Counted from the first letter of the stretch, positions 54,390 to 63,897 are shown. The stretch is 64,000 bases of DNA from Streptomyces sp. A0958 (GCF_004795035.1 NZ_SSBK01000011.1:112708-176707), one strand, 5' to 3'. Numbers and translations: made by a program. The notes: generated by a model not told the origin, from the letters alone.

Positions 54390-55829
54390 GTGACCGCCGA
54401 GGTACGCCGTCTGCGCAACTACATCAACGGGGAGTTCCGGGACGCCGCCGACGGGCGGACGATCGACGTGGTCAACCCGGTGACCGAAGAGGTCTACGCG
54501 ACCTCGCCGCTCTCCGGCCCCGCCGACGTCGACGCCGCGATGGACGCCGCCGCGGCCGCGTTCCCCGCCTGGCGCGACGCCACACCGGCCGAGCGCCAGC
54601 GCGCCCTGCTCAAGATCGCGGACGCCTTCGAGGAGCGGGCCGAGGACCTCATCGCGGCCGAGTCCGAGAACACCGGCAAGCCGATCGGGCTGACCCGCAC
54701 CGAAGAGATCCCGCCGATGGTGGACCAGATCCGCTTCTTCGCGGGCGCCGCCCGGCTGCTGGAGGGGCGCTCGGCCGGCGAGTACATGGAGGGGCTGACC
54801 TCCATCGTGCGCCGCGAGCCGGTCGGCGTCTGCGCCCAGGTGGCGCCGTGGAACTACCCGATGATGATGGCCGTCTGGAAGTTCGCCCCGGCCCTCGCCG
54901 CGGGCAACACCGTCGTCATCAAGCCGTCCGACACCACGCCGGCCTCCACCGTGCTGATCGCCGAGATCATCGGGCAGATCCTGCCCAAGGGCGTCTTCAA
55001 CGTCATCTGCGGCGACCGCGACACCGGCCGCGCCATGGTCGAGCACCGGACGCCGGCGATGGCCTCCATCACCGGCTCGGTCCGTGCCGGCATGCAGGTC
55101 GCCGAGTCGGCGGCCAAGGACGTCAAGCGGGTCCACCTGGAGCTCGGTGGCAAGGCGCCCGTCGTCGTCTTCGAGGACACCGACATCGCCAAGGCCGTCG
55201 AGGACATCTCGGTCGCCGGCTACTTCAACGCCGGGCAGGACTGCACGGCGGCCACCCGCGTCCTGGTCCACGAGTCGATCCACGACGACTTCGTCACCGC
55301 GCTCGCCAAGGCCGCCGCCGACACGAAGACCGGCCGCCCCGACGACGAGGACGTGCTCTACGGCCCGCTCAACAACGCCGACCAGCTGGCCCAGGTCAGC
55401 GGCTTCATCGAGCGCCTTCCCGCCCATGCCCGGGTCGAGGCGGGCGGCCACCGGGTCGGCGACAAGGGCTACTTCTACGCCCCGACCGTCGTCTCCGGGC
55501 TCAAGCAGGACGACGAGATCATCCAGCAGGAGGTCTTCGGCCCGGTCATCACCGTCCAGTCGTTCACGGACGAGGCCCAGGCACTGGAGTGGGCCAACGG
55601 CGTCGAGTACGCGCTGGCCTCCTCGGTGTGGACCAAGGACCACGCGCGCGCCATGCGGATGTCGAAGAACCTCGACTTCGGCTGCGTCTGGATCAACACC
55701 CACATCCCGCTGGTCGCGGAGATGCCGCACGGCGGTTTCAAGAAGTCCGGCTACGGCAAGGACCTCTCCGCCTACGGCTTCGAGGACTACACCCGCATCA
55801 AGCACGTCATGACGTCCCTCGACGCCTGA
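54390..55829 (+). CDS. Aldehyde dehydrogenase, gamma-aminobutyraldehyde type
   Basis: A 479-residue NAD-dependent aldehyde dehydrogenase. The catalytic Glu is in HLELGGKAPVVVF and the Cys in GYFNAGQDCTAATR. The NAD-binding GSVRAGMQVAESAAKD and C-terminal PHGGFKKSGYGKDLS match the PatD/betaine aldehyde group, which oxidises 4-aminobutanal in putrescine breakdown. The GTG follows AGGAGGGG. No putrescine transaminase is adjacent, so the pathway is inferred from family likeness. A terminator follows. Confidence 0.85.
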   Translation: MTAEVRRLRNYINGEFRDAADGRTIDVVNPVTEEVYATSPLSGPADVDAAMDAAAAAFPAWRDATPAERQRALLKIADAFEERAEDLIAAESENTGKPIGLTRTEEIPPMVDQIRFFAGAARLLEGRSAGEYMEGLTSIVRREPVGVCAQVAPWNYPMMMAVWKFAPALAAGNTVVIKPSDTTPASTVLIAEIIGQILPKGVFNVICGDRDTGRAMVEHRTPAMASITGSVRAGMQVAESAAKDVKRVHLELGGKAPVVVFEDTDIAKAVEDISVAGYFNAGQDCTAATRVLVHESIHDDFVTALAKAAADTKTGRPDDEDVLYGPLNNADQLAQVSGFIERLPAHARVEAGGHRVGDKGYFYAPTVVSGLKQDDEIIQQEVFGPVITVQSFTDEAQALEWANGVEYALASSVWTKDHARAMRMSKNLDFGCVWINTHIPLVAEMPHGGFKKSGYGKDLSAYGFEDYTRIKHVMTSLDA

Positions 55830-55840
55830 GCACACCCGCC

Positions 55841-55880
55841 CGCGGCCCCGCACGGACCACCCGGTCCGCGCGGGGCCGCG
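55841..55880 (+). terminator. Terminator after the aldehyde dehydrogenase gene
   Basis: An 18-bp stem (CGCGGCCCCGCACGGACC pairing with one mismatch) and an ACCC loop lies 11 bases after the stop. Confidence 0.8.
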
Positions 55881-55905
55881 GCCGCCATCGGCATGGCCGC
55901 CCGGC

Positions 55906-56523
55906 TCAACCGGCCGACGGGGCGCCGAAGACCGTGCCCACGACCCCCATGACCAGGGCGTTCTCCCCCTCGGCCTTCGCGTCCGTGGAGTTGATGCTGT
56001 AGACGAGGGTGCGGGAGAGGTCGCGCGGGGCGCCGATCCCGGAGTTGTAGCCCCAACGGCCGCCGGTCTTGCCCGAGACCTGCCGGCCGCCCAGCTGCCA
56101 CGTGGACAGGCCGGCGCTGTACGCGGGCGCGTCACCGGACTCGAAGTCGCGCACCGAGGCGTCGGGCAGCGTGAACATCTCCCCCAGCAGCGGGCCGCGC
56201 CCCACGCGGCCGCGGAACAGCGCGGTCAGGAAGTGCTCCAGGTCCGCGGTGGTGGAGATGATGTCCCGCGCCGCCCAGCCGTCGGTCGCGCTCCACACGC
56301 TGACGTCCCGCAGCCCCGTGCTGCCGTCCGCCGGCCTCATGCGCTGGTAGCCGTGGTCGTACGGGCCGTGGATGCGCGGGTGCGAACCGGGGGACGAGGT
56401 GTCGCGCAGACCGAGCGGGGCCAGGATGCGCCGGGAGACCTCCGTCTCGTAGCTGTGCCCGGTGACCTTCTCGATCAGCAGCCCGGCCACCGTGTGGTTG
56501 ATGTTGAGGTAGCGCTGCCTGGT
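55906..56523 (-). pseudogene. C-terminal remnant of a serine beta-lactamase-like hydrolase
   Basis: About 205 residues of a D-alanyl-D-alanine carboxypeptidase/beta-lactamase-family protein, starting at [21 protein letters not shown], which corresponds to the second (YxN) motif of intact relatives. The last motif survives as [14 protein letters not shown]. The N-terminal third with the SxxK nucleophile is missing, so it cannot be active. In the same frame it is joined to a fragment of a response regulator, showing a deletion between the two ancestral genes. Confidence 0.75.
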
Positions 56524-56534
56524 CCCCGCGGGTA

Positions 56535-56893
56535 ACGGGGCCGCTCCCTCCGGCGAGGGGGCGACGAGCCCGGTCTCGTACGCGCAGATGACGGCCCGGA
56601 CGCGGTCGCGCAGGCCCAGTTCGGACAGTACGTTGCCGACGTGCGTCTTCGCCGTGTGGTCGCTGACCACCATGGCCGCCGCGATCTCGGCGTTGGACAG
56701 TCCGCGCGCCAGATGCAGCAGGTCTCGCGCTCCCGGGCGGTCAGCACACCGAGCCGCTGCCCGCTGCCCGCCGCCGCGGACGCGGCCGGGCGCGAGGTGT
56801 GCTCGGCGATCAGCCGCCGGGCCACCGAGGGCGCCAGCAGCGAGTCGCCCGCCGCGACCACCCGTACCGCGTGCACGAGGTCGTCCCGGCGAC
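56535..56893 (-). pseudogene. Remnant of a NarL/LuxR-type response regulator
   Basis: The receiver C-terminus ([20 protein letters not shown]) and the LuxR helix-turn-helix (LTARERE and [20 protein letters not shown]) are recognisable but in two frames: one base is missing between them near 56725, where intact relatives read [17 protein letters not shown]. The start of the receiver domain is gone, replaced by the end of a histidine kinase. Not functional. Confidence 0.75.
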
Positions 56894-57178
56894 CGGACCG
56901 TGCCCGCTCCCGGTGGCGGTCCCCGGCCCCTCGCCCCTGTCGTCGTCGGTCACGGAGACGGTCAGGCCGCTTTCCCCGTACGTCAGCAGGACGCCCACCT
57001 CGGTGGCGGCGGCGTGCTTGACGGTGTTGGTCAGGGCCTCCTGCACGATCCGGTAGACGGCGCCCCCGGTGTCCTGCGGACACCGCCGCCTGCACCAGCA
57101 GAGCCACGCCGGCGTCCGCCACCCGGGGGCCCGGCCCGCCGGTGTCCCGGAGCCGCCGCCAGATCCGCCGCGGGCTCC
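56894..57178 (-). pseudogene. Remnant of a two-component histidine kinase
   Basis: Only part of the ATPase domain of a NarX/DesK-type kinase remains. AVYRIVQEALTNTVKHA is the N box and [10 protein letters not shown] the D/G1 region. It breaks off before the G2 region and continues directly into the response-regulator remnant. The sequence upstream of YRIV is in another frame, so a further frameshift near 57070 is likely. Confidence 0.7.
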
Positions 57179-57919
57179 TCACGGTCTCGGCCCGGTGGCG
57201 GGGCGGCGGCCGGAGCCGTCCGGGCCACCGGCCGCGTGCCGGTCGATCACCTTGCGGAGCACGTCGATCCGGTTGGTGGTGACCGAGTCCACGCCCTGGC
57301 CGATCAGCCGGCGCATCGTTCGGCCGGTGTCCGCGGTCCACGCCGAAACCAGCAGCCCGTCCCGGTGGTTGCGGTCCGTCAGCTCCCGGCCCACCAGCCC
57401 GAAGCGGTAGTTCAGCCAGCGCGGCCGCACCGCGTCCAGCAGGACGGGGCGCGGCGGTGCGAGGGTCGTCCAGGTCATCGCGATCTCGGCGGACGGGTCG
57501 GCGGCCCGTACCCGCAGCATGGCATCGGGGCCCGCGCAGTAGTAGACGCGGTCATCGGCCCCGCACTCCCGCACCACCCCCACCGTCCGCTTCACCGACT
57601 CGTACGTGGAACCGGGCAGATCGACCATCACCCGGTGCTCCGCGAGGGCGAGCAGCGCCTCGCGGAGCGTCGGCACACCGCCCGCCGTCAGCTCGGTCAG
57701 CTCCCGGTGGGTGAGCCGGTCCAGCCGCAGGTCACGGCCCCACAGCCGCTCCAGGGTGGCGTCGTGCAGCAGGACCGGCACACCGTCGCGGGTGACCCGG
57801 ACGTCGATCTCGACCGCGTCCGCCCCCCGTTCGACGGCGGAGCGGATCGAGGGGAGGGTGTTCTCGCGGGCGCGGTACGGATCGCCGCGATGGGCGACGG
57901 CGGTGACAGGCATGGGCAT
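57179..57919 (-). CDS. Glycerophosphodiester phosphodiesterase
   Basis: A 246-residue GDPD-family TIM barrel that hydrolyses glycerophosphodiesters to glycerol 3-phosphate and an alcohol. The catalytic AHRGDPYRARENTLPSI (HR and E) and AVEIDVRVTRDGVPVLLHD (E, D, H) motifs are complete. There is no signal peptide, so the enzyme is cytoplasmic. The C-terminus of ~20 Gly/Pro/Arg residues abuts the two-component remnants. Start is one of two ATGs six bases apart, with no strong ribosome site. Confidence 0.88.
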   Translation of the reverse strand: MPMPVTAVAHRGDPYRARENTLPSIRSAVERGADAVEIDVRVTRDGVPVLLHDATLERLWGRDLRLDRLTHRELTELTAGGVPTLREALLALAEHRVMVDLPGSTYESVKRTVGVVRECGADDRVYYCAGPDAMLRVRAADPSAEIAMTWTTLAPPRPVLLDAVRPRWLNYRFGLVGRELTDRNHRDGLLVSAWTADTGRTMRRLIGQGVDSVTTNRIDVLRKVIDRHAAGGPDGSGRRPATGPRP

Positions 57920-57943
57920 GGGGCCATTGTCACCGCCGGGTGA

Positions 57944-58978
57944 TCACCGCCCGATGCTCTCCAGCCAGTTGTCCGTGTACGTGTCGATCTCGGCGGCCAG
58001 CGCGCGCTTGCCGGCCGGGTCGAGGAAGGAGGCGTCGACGGCGTTCTTCGCGACCGCGGCCAGGCCCCGTTCGTCGAGACCGAGGATGCGGGCGGCCACC
58101 GCGTACTCGTTGTTGAGGTCCGTGCCGAACATGGGCGGGTCGTCGCTGTTGATGGTGACCAGCACGCCTGCCTGGACCATCTCCCTGACCGGGTGCTGCT
58201 CGATGTCCTTCACCGCCCGGGTTGCGATGTTCGACGTGGGGCAGACCTCCAGGGCGATGCGGTGCTCGGCGAGGTGGTCCAGCAGCTCGGGGTCGGCCAC
58301 CGAACTGGTGCCGTGGCCGATGCGCTCGGCGCGCAGCGACGTCAGCGCGTCCCAGACGGTCTGCGGGCCGGTGGTCTCCCCGGCGTGCGGCACCGAGTGC
58401 AGGCCCTCGGCGATCGCGCGGTCGAAGTAGGGCTTGAACTGCGGGCGGTCCACGCCGACCTCCGGGCCGCCGAGGCCGAACGAGACGAGCCCCTCGGGCC
58501 GCAGGTCCACGGCGAGCCGGGTGGTCTCCTCGGCCGCCTCCAGACCGGCCTCGCCGGGAATGTCGAAGCACCAGCGCAGCACGACCCCGAGCTCCCGCTC
58601 GGCGGCCTTGCGGGCGTCCTCTATGGCCTCCATGAAGCCCTGCTCGGGAATGCCGCGCCGGGTCGAGGAGAACGGGGTGACCGTCAGCTCCGCGTAACGG
58701 ATGTTCTGCCGGGCCATGTCGCGGGCGATCTCGAACGTCAGCAGCCGGACGTCCTCCGGGGTGCGGACCAGGTCGACGACCGAGAGGTAGACGTCGATGA
58801 AGTGGGCGAAGTCGGTGAACGTGAAGTAGTCGGCCAGCGCCTCGGGGGCGGTGGGGACCTTGGAGTCGGGGTGGTGCGCGGCCAGCTCGGCGACGATGCG
58901 GGGGGAGGCCGAACCGACGTGGTGGACATGGAGCTCGGCCTTGGGCAGCCCCGCGATGAAGGGGTGCAGATCGGTCAT
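57944..58978 (-). CDS. add: Adenosine deaminase
   Basis: A 344-residue zinc enzyme converting adenosine to inosine. The N-terminal KAELHVHHVGS carries the HxH metal ligands; SVPHAGETTGPQTV, ERIGHGTSSVADPELL and VTINSDDPPMFGTDLNNEY are the remaining family motifs. GGAGG lies ten bases before the ATG. A purine-salvage role is expected. The GDPD gene follows in the same direction after 24 bp. Confidence 0.93.
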   Translation of the reverse strand: MTDLHPFIAGLPKAELHVHHVGSASPRIVAELAAHHPDSKVPTAPEALADYFTFTDFAHFIDVYLSVVDLVRTPEDVRLLTFEIARDMARQNIRYAELTVTPFSSTRRGIPEQGFMEAIEDARKAAERELGVVLRWCFDIPGEAGLEAAEETTRLAVDLRPEGLVSFGLGGPEVGVDRPQFKPYFDRAIAEGLHSVPHAGETTGPQTVWDALTSLRAERIGHGTSSVADPELLDHLAEHRIALEVCPTSNIATRAVKDIEQHPVREMVQAGVLVTINSDDPPMFGTDLNNEYAVAARILGLDERGLAAVAKNAVDASFLDPAGKRALAAEIDTYTDNWLESIGR

Positions 58979-59103
58979 CGAGGCCTCCGTGGGCGTGAGG
59001 TGGTGACGGGTGCCGCGGTCGCCGGGGGCGGCCGGGGCGGGGACGGGAGCCATCGTAGGACGGGCCCGCCCGTAGCATGACCGCATCACGATGGGGGAGG
59101 CCC

Positions 59104-59949
59104 ATGCCAGACAACACAGAGCAGCCGGCGGACGGGGCCGCAGCGCGCGATCCGTGGGCTCCGCCGGAGACCAGGGTGCCCCTGGACAAGAAGCCCGGTG
59201 CGGGCGGCCCGCGGACCGGTGGCACGCCGGACGACGCCCGCCCGCCGACGGGCGGCGCACCCGAGGACACCCGCCCGCCGGCCGTGCACGACCAGCAGAC
59301 GGTCACCTCGATGCCGGGCGTGGGGACCGGCCCCGTGCCGCCCGTCGGCTTCGCCGCACCGCAGACCGGGCAGCAGCCGGGCCCGCCCGGTCCCGGGACC
59401 GTACCGCCGCCACCGGTCGGCCCGAACGGCCCCGGGCAGGTCCCGCCGCAGTACGGCTACCCGGGCAGCCGGCCGCCGCAGTACGGCTACCCCGGCGGTC
59501 AGCCGCCGCAGTACGGCTACCCGACCGCGCCGCAGCAGCCGCAGTACGGCTACCCGGGCTATCCCGGCTACGGGCAGACCTGGGGAGGGCCGCAGCCCGA
59601 GAACGGGATGGGGGTCGCCTCGCTGGTGCTCGGCATCATCGCGACGGTCGGTTTCTGCTTGTTCGGCTTCGGCATCGTCCTCGGCGTCCTCGCGTTGATC
59701 TTCGGTCTCATAGGCCGCGGTCGCGTCCGCGACGGCGCGGCCGACAACGGTGGTGTGGCCCTGGCCGGCGTCATCCTCGGGTCGATCGGGATCGTCGTCA
59801 GCGCGGCGTTCCTGGGACTCACCATCTGGGCGGCGAACACCGACCACTACGACGAGGACAGCGGCTCGGACTACGGACCGGCCGCGATCTCCCTGGTCGT
59901 CGAGGCGCCACAGCACACCCCGCTGGGAAACATCTCCCTGAGGACCTGA
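59104..59949 (+). CDS. Proline-rich DUF4190 membrane protein
   Basis: 281 residues. The first ~165 are disordered, Pro/Gly-rich and end in PPQYGYPG repeats. Two membrane segments follow ([35 protein letters not shown] and [22 protein letters not shown] in shorter parts), with [13 protein letters not shown] between. This DUF4190 architecture is frequent in Streptomyces and may scaffold membrane complexes; its function is unknown. The ATG follows GGGGGAGG. Confidence 0.85.
   Translation: MPDNTEQPADGAAARDPWAPPETRVPLDKKPGAGGPRTGGTPDDARPPTGGAPEDTRPPAVHDQQTVTSMPGVGTGPVPPVGFAAPQTGQQPGPPGPGTVPPPPVGPNGPGQVPPQYGYPGSRPPQYGYPGGQPPQYGYPTAPQQPQYGYPGYPGYGQTWGGPQPENGMGVASLVLGIIATVGFCLFGFGIVLGVLALIFGLIGRGRVRDGAADNGGVALAGVILGSIGIVVSAAFLGLTIWAANTDHYDEDSGSDYGPAAISLVVEAPQHTPLGNISLRT
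59443..59552 (+). repeat. In-frame 30-bp repeats coding PPQYGYPG
   Basis: CCGCCGCAGTACGGCTAC begins at 59443, 59473 and 59503 (30-bp period), with a diverged fourth copy around 59535. All are in frame and encode PPQYGYP units. Confidence 0.85.
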
Positions 59950-60061
59950 GCCAAGCCCGAGCCACGACGTCCCGGGCCGACCTGTCCCGGGGCGGAACCG
60001 GCTCGCGGGGCGGAACCGGCCTGCGGGGCGGGGGTCACTGCCCGCCGCCCCGCGGGCCGCT

Positions 60062-60640
60062 TCATATGCCGTCCGCCCCGCTCCGCAGCCGCTCACGCGC
60101 CTCCATCAGCGCGAAGCCGAGCAGATTCAGGCCCCGCCATGTCGCGGGGTCCTGTGCGCGCGGATCGTCCGCCGCGAGACCGATGCCCCAGATCCGGTCC
60201 GTCGGGCTCGCCTCCACCAGCACGCGGTCGCCCGTGTTCAGCAGGAACGCGCCCAGTTCCGGGTCCTGGCCGAACTTGTGGACGCTGCCCGCCACCACCA
60301 GCCCGTACCGCTCGCGCTCCCACACCGCGTCGTCGAAGCCGCGGACCAGCCGGCCGACCTTCTTCGCCTCGGCGGGGCTCTTCGCCGCCACCGCCCGCCC
60401 GGCCGCCTCCGCGTCGCCGAACAGCCGGGCCTTGCCGGCCATCATCCAGTGCTCGGCCGACGCGTAGGCCACGCAGTCGGCCGTGAACGGCGAGGGCCAC
60501 CACTGGCTCAGGCAGCTCGCACCGATCCGGCCGTCCGGGCGCGGGCGGTGCCCCCAGAACAGCAGATACCTCACCTTCTCGCCGCGGCCGGTCAGCTCGG
60601 CCAACGCCTCGACGCTCCGGACGCCCCCCATGTGTTCCAT
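60062..60640 (-). CDS. NADAR-family protein (YbiA-like)
   Basis: A 192-residue protein. The NADAR domain is shown by LSQWWPSPFTADCVAYASAEHWMMAGKA and DDAVWERERYGLV. The family removes unstable intermediates of riboflavin biosynthesis or ADP-ribose from biomolecules; which applies here is not clear. The ATG at 60640 gives MEHMGGVRSVEALAEL, with the ribosome site weak; an upstream extension is possible. It stands alone. Confidence 0.85.
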   Translation of the reverse strand: MEHMGGVRSVEALAELTGRGEKVRYLLFWGHRPRPDGRIGASCLSQWWPSPFTADCVAYASAEHWMMAGKARLFGDAEAAGRAVAAKSPAEAKKVGRLVRGFDDAVWERERYGLVVAGSVHKFGQDPELGAFLLNTGDRVLVEASPTDRIWGIGLAADDPRAQDPATWRGLNLLGFALMEARERLRSGADGI

Positions 60641-60849
60641 GCCACGGAGTCTGTCACCCGCCACTGACAACGGGCCCGGCCGGGCGACGAAGACGCAGGT
60701 CACCGCCCTGTTTCCGGCGCACGCCATCGCTGTGACACAGATCACTACCAATGGGTAGCCGAACTCGCGTCATGAATCGGCCCGAGCCCGCTCTCCAAGG
60801 TGAACGCGCCCGCAGACCTGCCGGCGCGAAACCGAAACGGAGGCGGGCC

Positions 60850-61308
60850 ATGACGGGCTCGGAGGTCAGGGCAGCGGTCGAGTGGCTGGCGTCGGCGGCG
60901 CCCGATCCGGTCGCCTGCCGGTGGGAGTGGGAGCGCGATCCGCGGGGGATCGCGCTCCTTCCCGCCGGCCGACGCTGGGACGTACTGATCCTGCCGGGGG
61001 AGCTGGGCTATCCGACGCTCGACGTGCTCACCCGGCTCATCGACCGGCCGGGGCCGGTCCTCGCCGACTTCGGCGAGGCCCGGATGGGCTTCTTCGTGCC
61101 TGCGGGCACCGTCGCCCGCTGGATCGGGACGGGGGTCCGGGGCGCGGGGCAGGGCACCTGGATCGTCGTACCGCATCCGGGCCGTCCGGCCGGGAAGGTG
61201 CGCTGGCTGGTCCCGCCCGACGGCTCCGGAACGCTCACCGACGCCACTCTGCTGGAACTCGCGATGCACGAGGCCGCCGGGAGCGCTGCCGCAGGTTGCG
61301 AGGGCTGA
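60850..61308 (+). CDS. Small prim-pol-like protein
   Basis: 152 residues. Motif order matches the protein at 14785-15444: ALLPAGRRWDVL with LLPVGRSFDVL, PVLADFGEARMGFFVPAG with PVAVTPQGRAQFFVAPG, and GKVRWLVPPDG with GPVRWLRPPG. It lacks the cysteine segment of the longer one. Similar proteins in Streptomyces are labelled as primase/polymerase-like, but no catalytic set is evident. GGAGGCGGG precedes the ATG. Confidence 0.75.
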   Translation: MTGSEVRAAVEWLASAAPDPVACRWEWERDPRGIALLPAGRRWDVLILPGELGYPTLDVLTRLIDRPGPVLADFGEARMGFFVPAGTVARWIGTGVRGAGQGTWIVVPHPGRPAGKVRWLVPPDGSGTLTDATLLELAMHEAAGSAAAGCEG

Positions 61309-61414
61309 ACCAACCTACAGCTGTGGGGAGTTGCTGGTCGTTGCGGGCCTGTTCAGGGGGTGGCGACTCCCCATTTCCGTGGCGTTCCGCGCGGGGTCGT
61401 CGCTGCCAGAGGTC

Positions 61415-61443
61415 TTGACAACCTGATTGGTCTGGACCATGTT
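61415..61443 (+). promoter_or_regulatory. Chitinase promoter with DasR-type operator
   Basis: TTGACA (61415-61420) is followed 17 bp later by CATGTT (61438-61443). Between and overlapping the latter is TGGTCTGGACCA (61428-61439), one base from the palindromic DasR consensus TGGTCTAGACCA. DasR represses chitin and N-acetylglucosamine genes in Streptomyces and releases DNA on GlcN-6-P. Confidence 0.7.
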
Positions 61444-61483
61444 GTGCGCGCCGCACTCAATTCCCCCCTGTACGGAGGCCGTT

Positions 61484-63319
61484 GTGGAACGCACGGGACC
61501 CCCTGCCCGCATGACCGGACTTCTGGCCGCCTTCTCGGCGGCCCTGCTCGCCGCCGGAGGCCTGGCCGCAACGGCGCCCGCCGCCGCGGCGGCCGACGCC
61601 GATCTGGCGCGCAACGGCAACTTCGAGGCCGGGCTGACCGGCTGGAACTGCACCGGCGGCAGCGGAGTGGCCGTCAGCGCCCCCGTACACGGCGGGACCT
61701 CGGCGCTGAAGGCGACCCCGGCCGGAAGCGACAACGCCAAGTGCTCCCAGGCCGTGACGGTCAAGCCCGACTCCACGTACACGCTGAGCGCCTGGGTGCA
61801 GGGCAGTTACGTCTACCTGGGCGCGGACGGCACCGGCACGACCGACGCGTCCACCTGGACGCAGTCCGCCTCCGGCTGGCAGCAGCTCACGACCACGTTC
61901 AAGACCGGGCCGTCCACCACCTCGGTCAACGTGTACACACACGGCTGGTACGGCACCCCCGCCTACTACGTCGACGACCTCAGCCTGGTCGGTCCCGGCG
62001 GCGCCCCGGTCGCGATCCCCGCCGCCCCCAAGGGCCTGAAGGCGGGTACGGCCACCGCCTCCTCGGTCGCCCTGTCCTGGACGGGCTCCGCCGGCGCCAC
62101 CGGCTACAACGTCTACCGGGGCGGCACGAAGGTCCAGAGCGTCACCGGCACCTCGGCGACCGTGACGGGCCTCAGCGCCTCGACCGCGTACAGCTTCCAG
62201 GTAAGCGCCACCAACGAGGCGGGCGAGTCCGCGAAGTCCGCCGCCGTCTCCGCCACCACCACCGAAGGCGGCGGCAACAACGGCGGCGGCAACACCAGCA
62301 ACCAGCTGCCGGCCCACGCGCTCGTCGGCTACCTGCACTCCAGCTTCGCCAACGGCTCCGGCTACACCCGCATGGCGGACGTCCCCGACTCCTGGGACGT
62401 CATCGACCTGGCCTTCGGCGAGCCGACCTCCGTCACCTCCGGCGACATCCGCTTCTCGCTCTGCCCGGTCACCGAGTGCCCGAACGTCGAGTCGGCGGCC
62501 GAGTTCAAGGCGGCCATCAAGGCCAAGCAGGCCGCCGGCAAGAAAGTGCTGATCTCCATCGGCGGCCAGAACGGCCAGGTGCAGCTCGCCACCACCGCCG
62601 CGCGTGACATGTTCGTCTCCTCGGTCAGCAAGATCATCGACGAGTACGGTCTCGACGGCCTGGACATCGACTTCGAGGGCCACTCGCTCTCGCTGAACAC
62701 CGGTGACACGGACTTCCGGAACCCCACCACGCCGGTCGTCGTCAACCTGATCTCGGCGGTGAAGAGCCTCAAGGCCAAGTACGGCGAGAAGTTCGTCCTG
62801 ACCATGGCCCCCGAGACCTTCTTCGTGCAGCTCGGCTACCAGTACTACGGCTCGGGCCCGTGGGGCGGCCAGGACCCGCGCGCCGGCGCCTACCTGCCGG
62901 TGATCCACGCGCTGCGCGACGACCTCACCCTGCTGCACGTCCAGGACTACAACTCGGGCTCCATCATGGGCCTGGACAACCAGTACCACTCCATGGGCGG
63001 CGCCGACTTCCACATCGCGATGACCGACATGCTGCTGGCCGGGTTCCCCGTCGCCGGTGACCAGAGCAAGGTCTTCCCCGGTCTGCGCCCCGACCAGGTC
63101 GCGATCGGCCTGCCGGCCTCCACCCAGGCGGGCAACGGGCACACCTCGCCCGCTGAGGTCACCAAGGCGCTGAACTGCCTGACCAAGAAGACCGACTGCG
63201 GCTCCTACGCCACCCACGGCACCTGGTCGGGCCTGCGCGGACTGATGACGTGGTCCATCAACTGGGACCGCTTCAACAACTGGGAGTTCTCGAAGAACTT
63301 CGACGCCTACTTCGGCTGA
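61484..63319 (+). CDS. Secreted GH18 chitinase with CBM and fibronectin III domains
   Basis: 611 residues from GTG with GGAGG upstream. A signal peptide (LLAAFSAALLAAGGLAATAPAAAA) is followed by a carbohydrate-binding domain (about 40-170), a fibronectin III domain (about 185-265, APKGLKAGTATASSVALSW) and a Gly/Asn linker (EGGGNNGGGNTSN). The GH18 catalytic domain has the complete DGLDIDFE motif and KVLISIGGQNGQ. It is an endo- or exochitinase acting outside the cell. The promoter carries a DasR-type site. Confidence 0.93.
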   Translation: MERTGPPARMTGLLAAFSAALLAAGGLAATAPAAAAADADLARNGNFEAGLTGWNCTGGSGVAVSAPVHGGTSALKATPAGSDNAKCSQAVTVKPDSTYTLSAWVQGSYVYLGADGTGTTDASTWTQSASGWQQLTTTFKTGPSTTSVNVYTHGWYGTPAYYVDDLSLVGPGGAPVAIPAAPKGLKAGTATASSVALSWTGSAGATGYNVYRGGTKVQSVTGTSATVTGLSASTAYSFQVSATNEAGESAKSAAVSATTTEGGGNNGGGNTSNQLPAHALVGYLHSSFANGSGYTRMADVPDSWDVIDLAFGEPTSVTSGDIRFSLCPVTECPNVESAAEFKAAIKAKQAAGKKVLISIGGQNGQVQLATTAARDMFVSSVSKIIDEYGLDGLDIDFEGHSLSLNTGDTDFRNPTTPVVVNLISAVKSLKAKYGEKFVLTMAPETFFVQLGYQYYGSGPWGGQDPRAGAYLPVIHALRDDLTLLHVQDYNSGSIMGLDNQYHSMGGADFHIAMTDMLLAGFPVAGDQSKVFPGLRPDQVAIGLPASTQAGNGHTSPAEVTKALNCLTKKTDCGSYATHGTWSGLRGLMTWSINWDRFNNWEFSKNFDAYFG

Positions 63320-63857
63320 GTACACCGGGCAGCAGAAGCAGCAGTCCGCACAGGAACCAGCTGCCCAGCACATCCAGCGGCCAGTGATAGCCGCGGAGCA
63401 CCAGACCGATGCCCGTCGCCGCCGTCAGCAGGACGGCGGCGACGGGCATCATCCATGCGCGGCGGCGCACCAGCCGGCCCAGCAGCAGCGCGGAGGCCCC
63501 GTACGCCACCGCCGCGGTCGCGGCGTGGCCCGACGGGTAGTAGCCGGTGGCCTCCGTCAGCGGTCCGGGGCGGGCGATCCAGTCCTTGAGCGGGACGACC
63601 AGCAGCGGTACCGCCGCCATGGCGAGGACCGCGCCGAGCGGGGCCCGGCGCCCGCCGCGCAGCAGCGACCAGCCGACCGCGCAGCCCAGGACCGGGAGCG
63701 CGACCTGCATATTGCCGAGATCGGCGAGGAATTCCGTGAGCCACCGCGGGCCGTGACCGACGAGGGCCCGCCCGGCGCGCTCGTCGAACCGGCGCAGCGG
63801 CCCGTCAGCGGCGATCTGCCAGGTGGTCAGCGCGAACAGGGCCGACAGGCCCGACAC
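63273..63857 (-). CDS. PAP2-superfamily phosphatase with truncated 5' end
   Basis: About 194 residues. PAP2 motifs are KDWIARPGP (K-x6-RP), GYYPSGHAATAA (PSGH) and RGYHWPLDVLGSW (R-x5-H-x3-D), so the active site is intact. The reading frame continues upstream of GTG 63857 as EPLFLSL until an in-frame TGA, and no ATG is available, so the N-terminal membrane segment is incomplete. A probable transposase ends 40 bp upstream. Its last 47 bases overlap the chitinase 3' end on the other strand. Confidence 0.75.
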   Translation of the reverse strand: MSGLSALFALTTWQIAADGPLRRFDERAGRALVGHGPRWLTEFLADLGNMQVALPVLGCAVGWSLLRGGRRAPLGAVLAMAAVPLLVVPLKDWIARPGPLTEATGYYPSGHAATAAVAYGASALLLGRLVRRRAWMMPVAAVLLTAATGIGLVLRGYHWPLDVLGSWFLCGLLLLLPGVLSRSRRRSSSRTPSC

Positions 63858-63897
63858 CAGGGAGAGGAAAAGGGGCTCTCCTGCCGTATGTGTGGGT

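Noticed and set aside
59976..60030. Short GGGGCGGAACCGGC direct repeats after the DUF4190 gene
   Set aside because: Only two good copies in very GC-rich DNA; most likely chance or slippage with no evident role.
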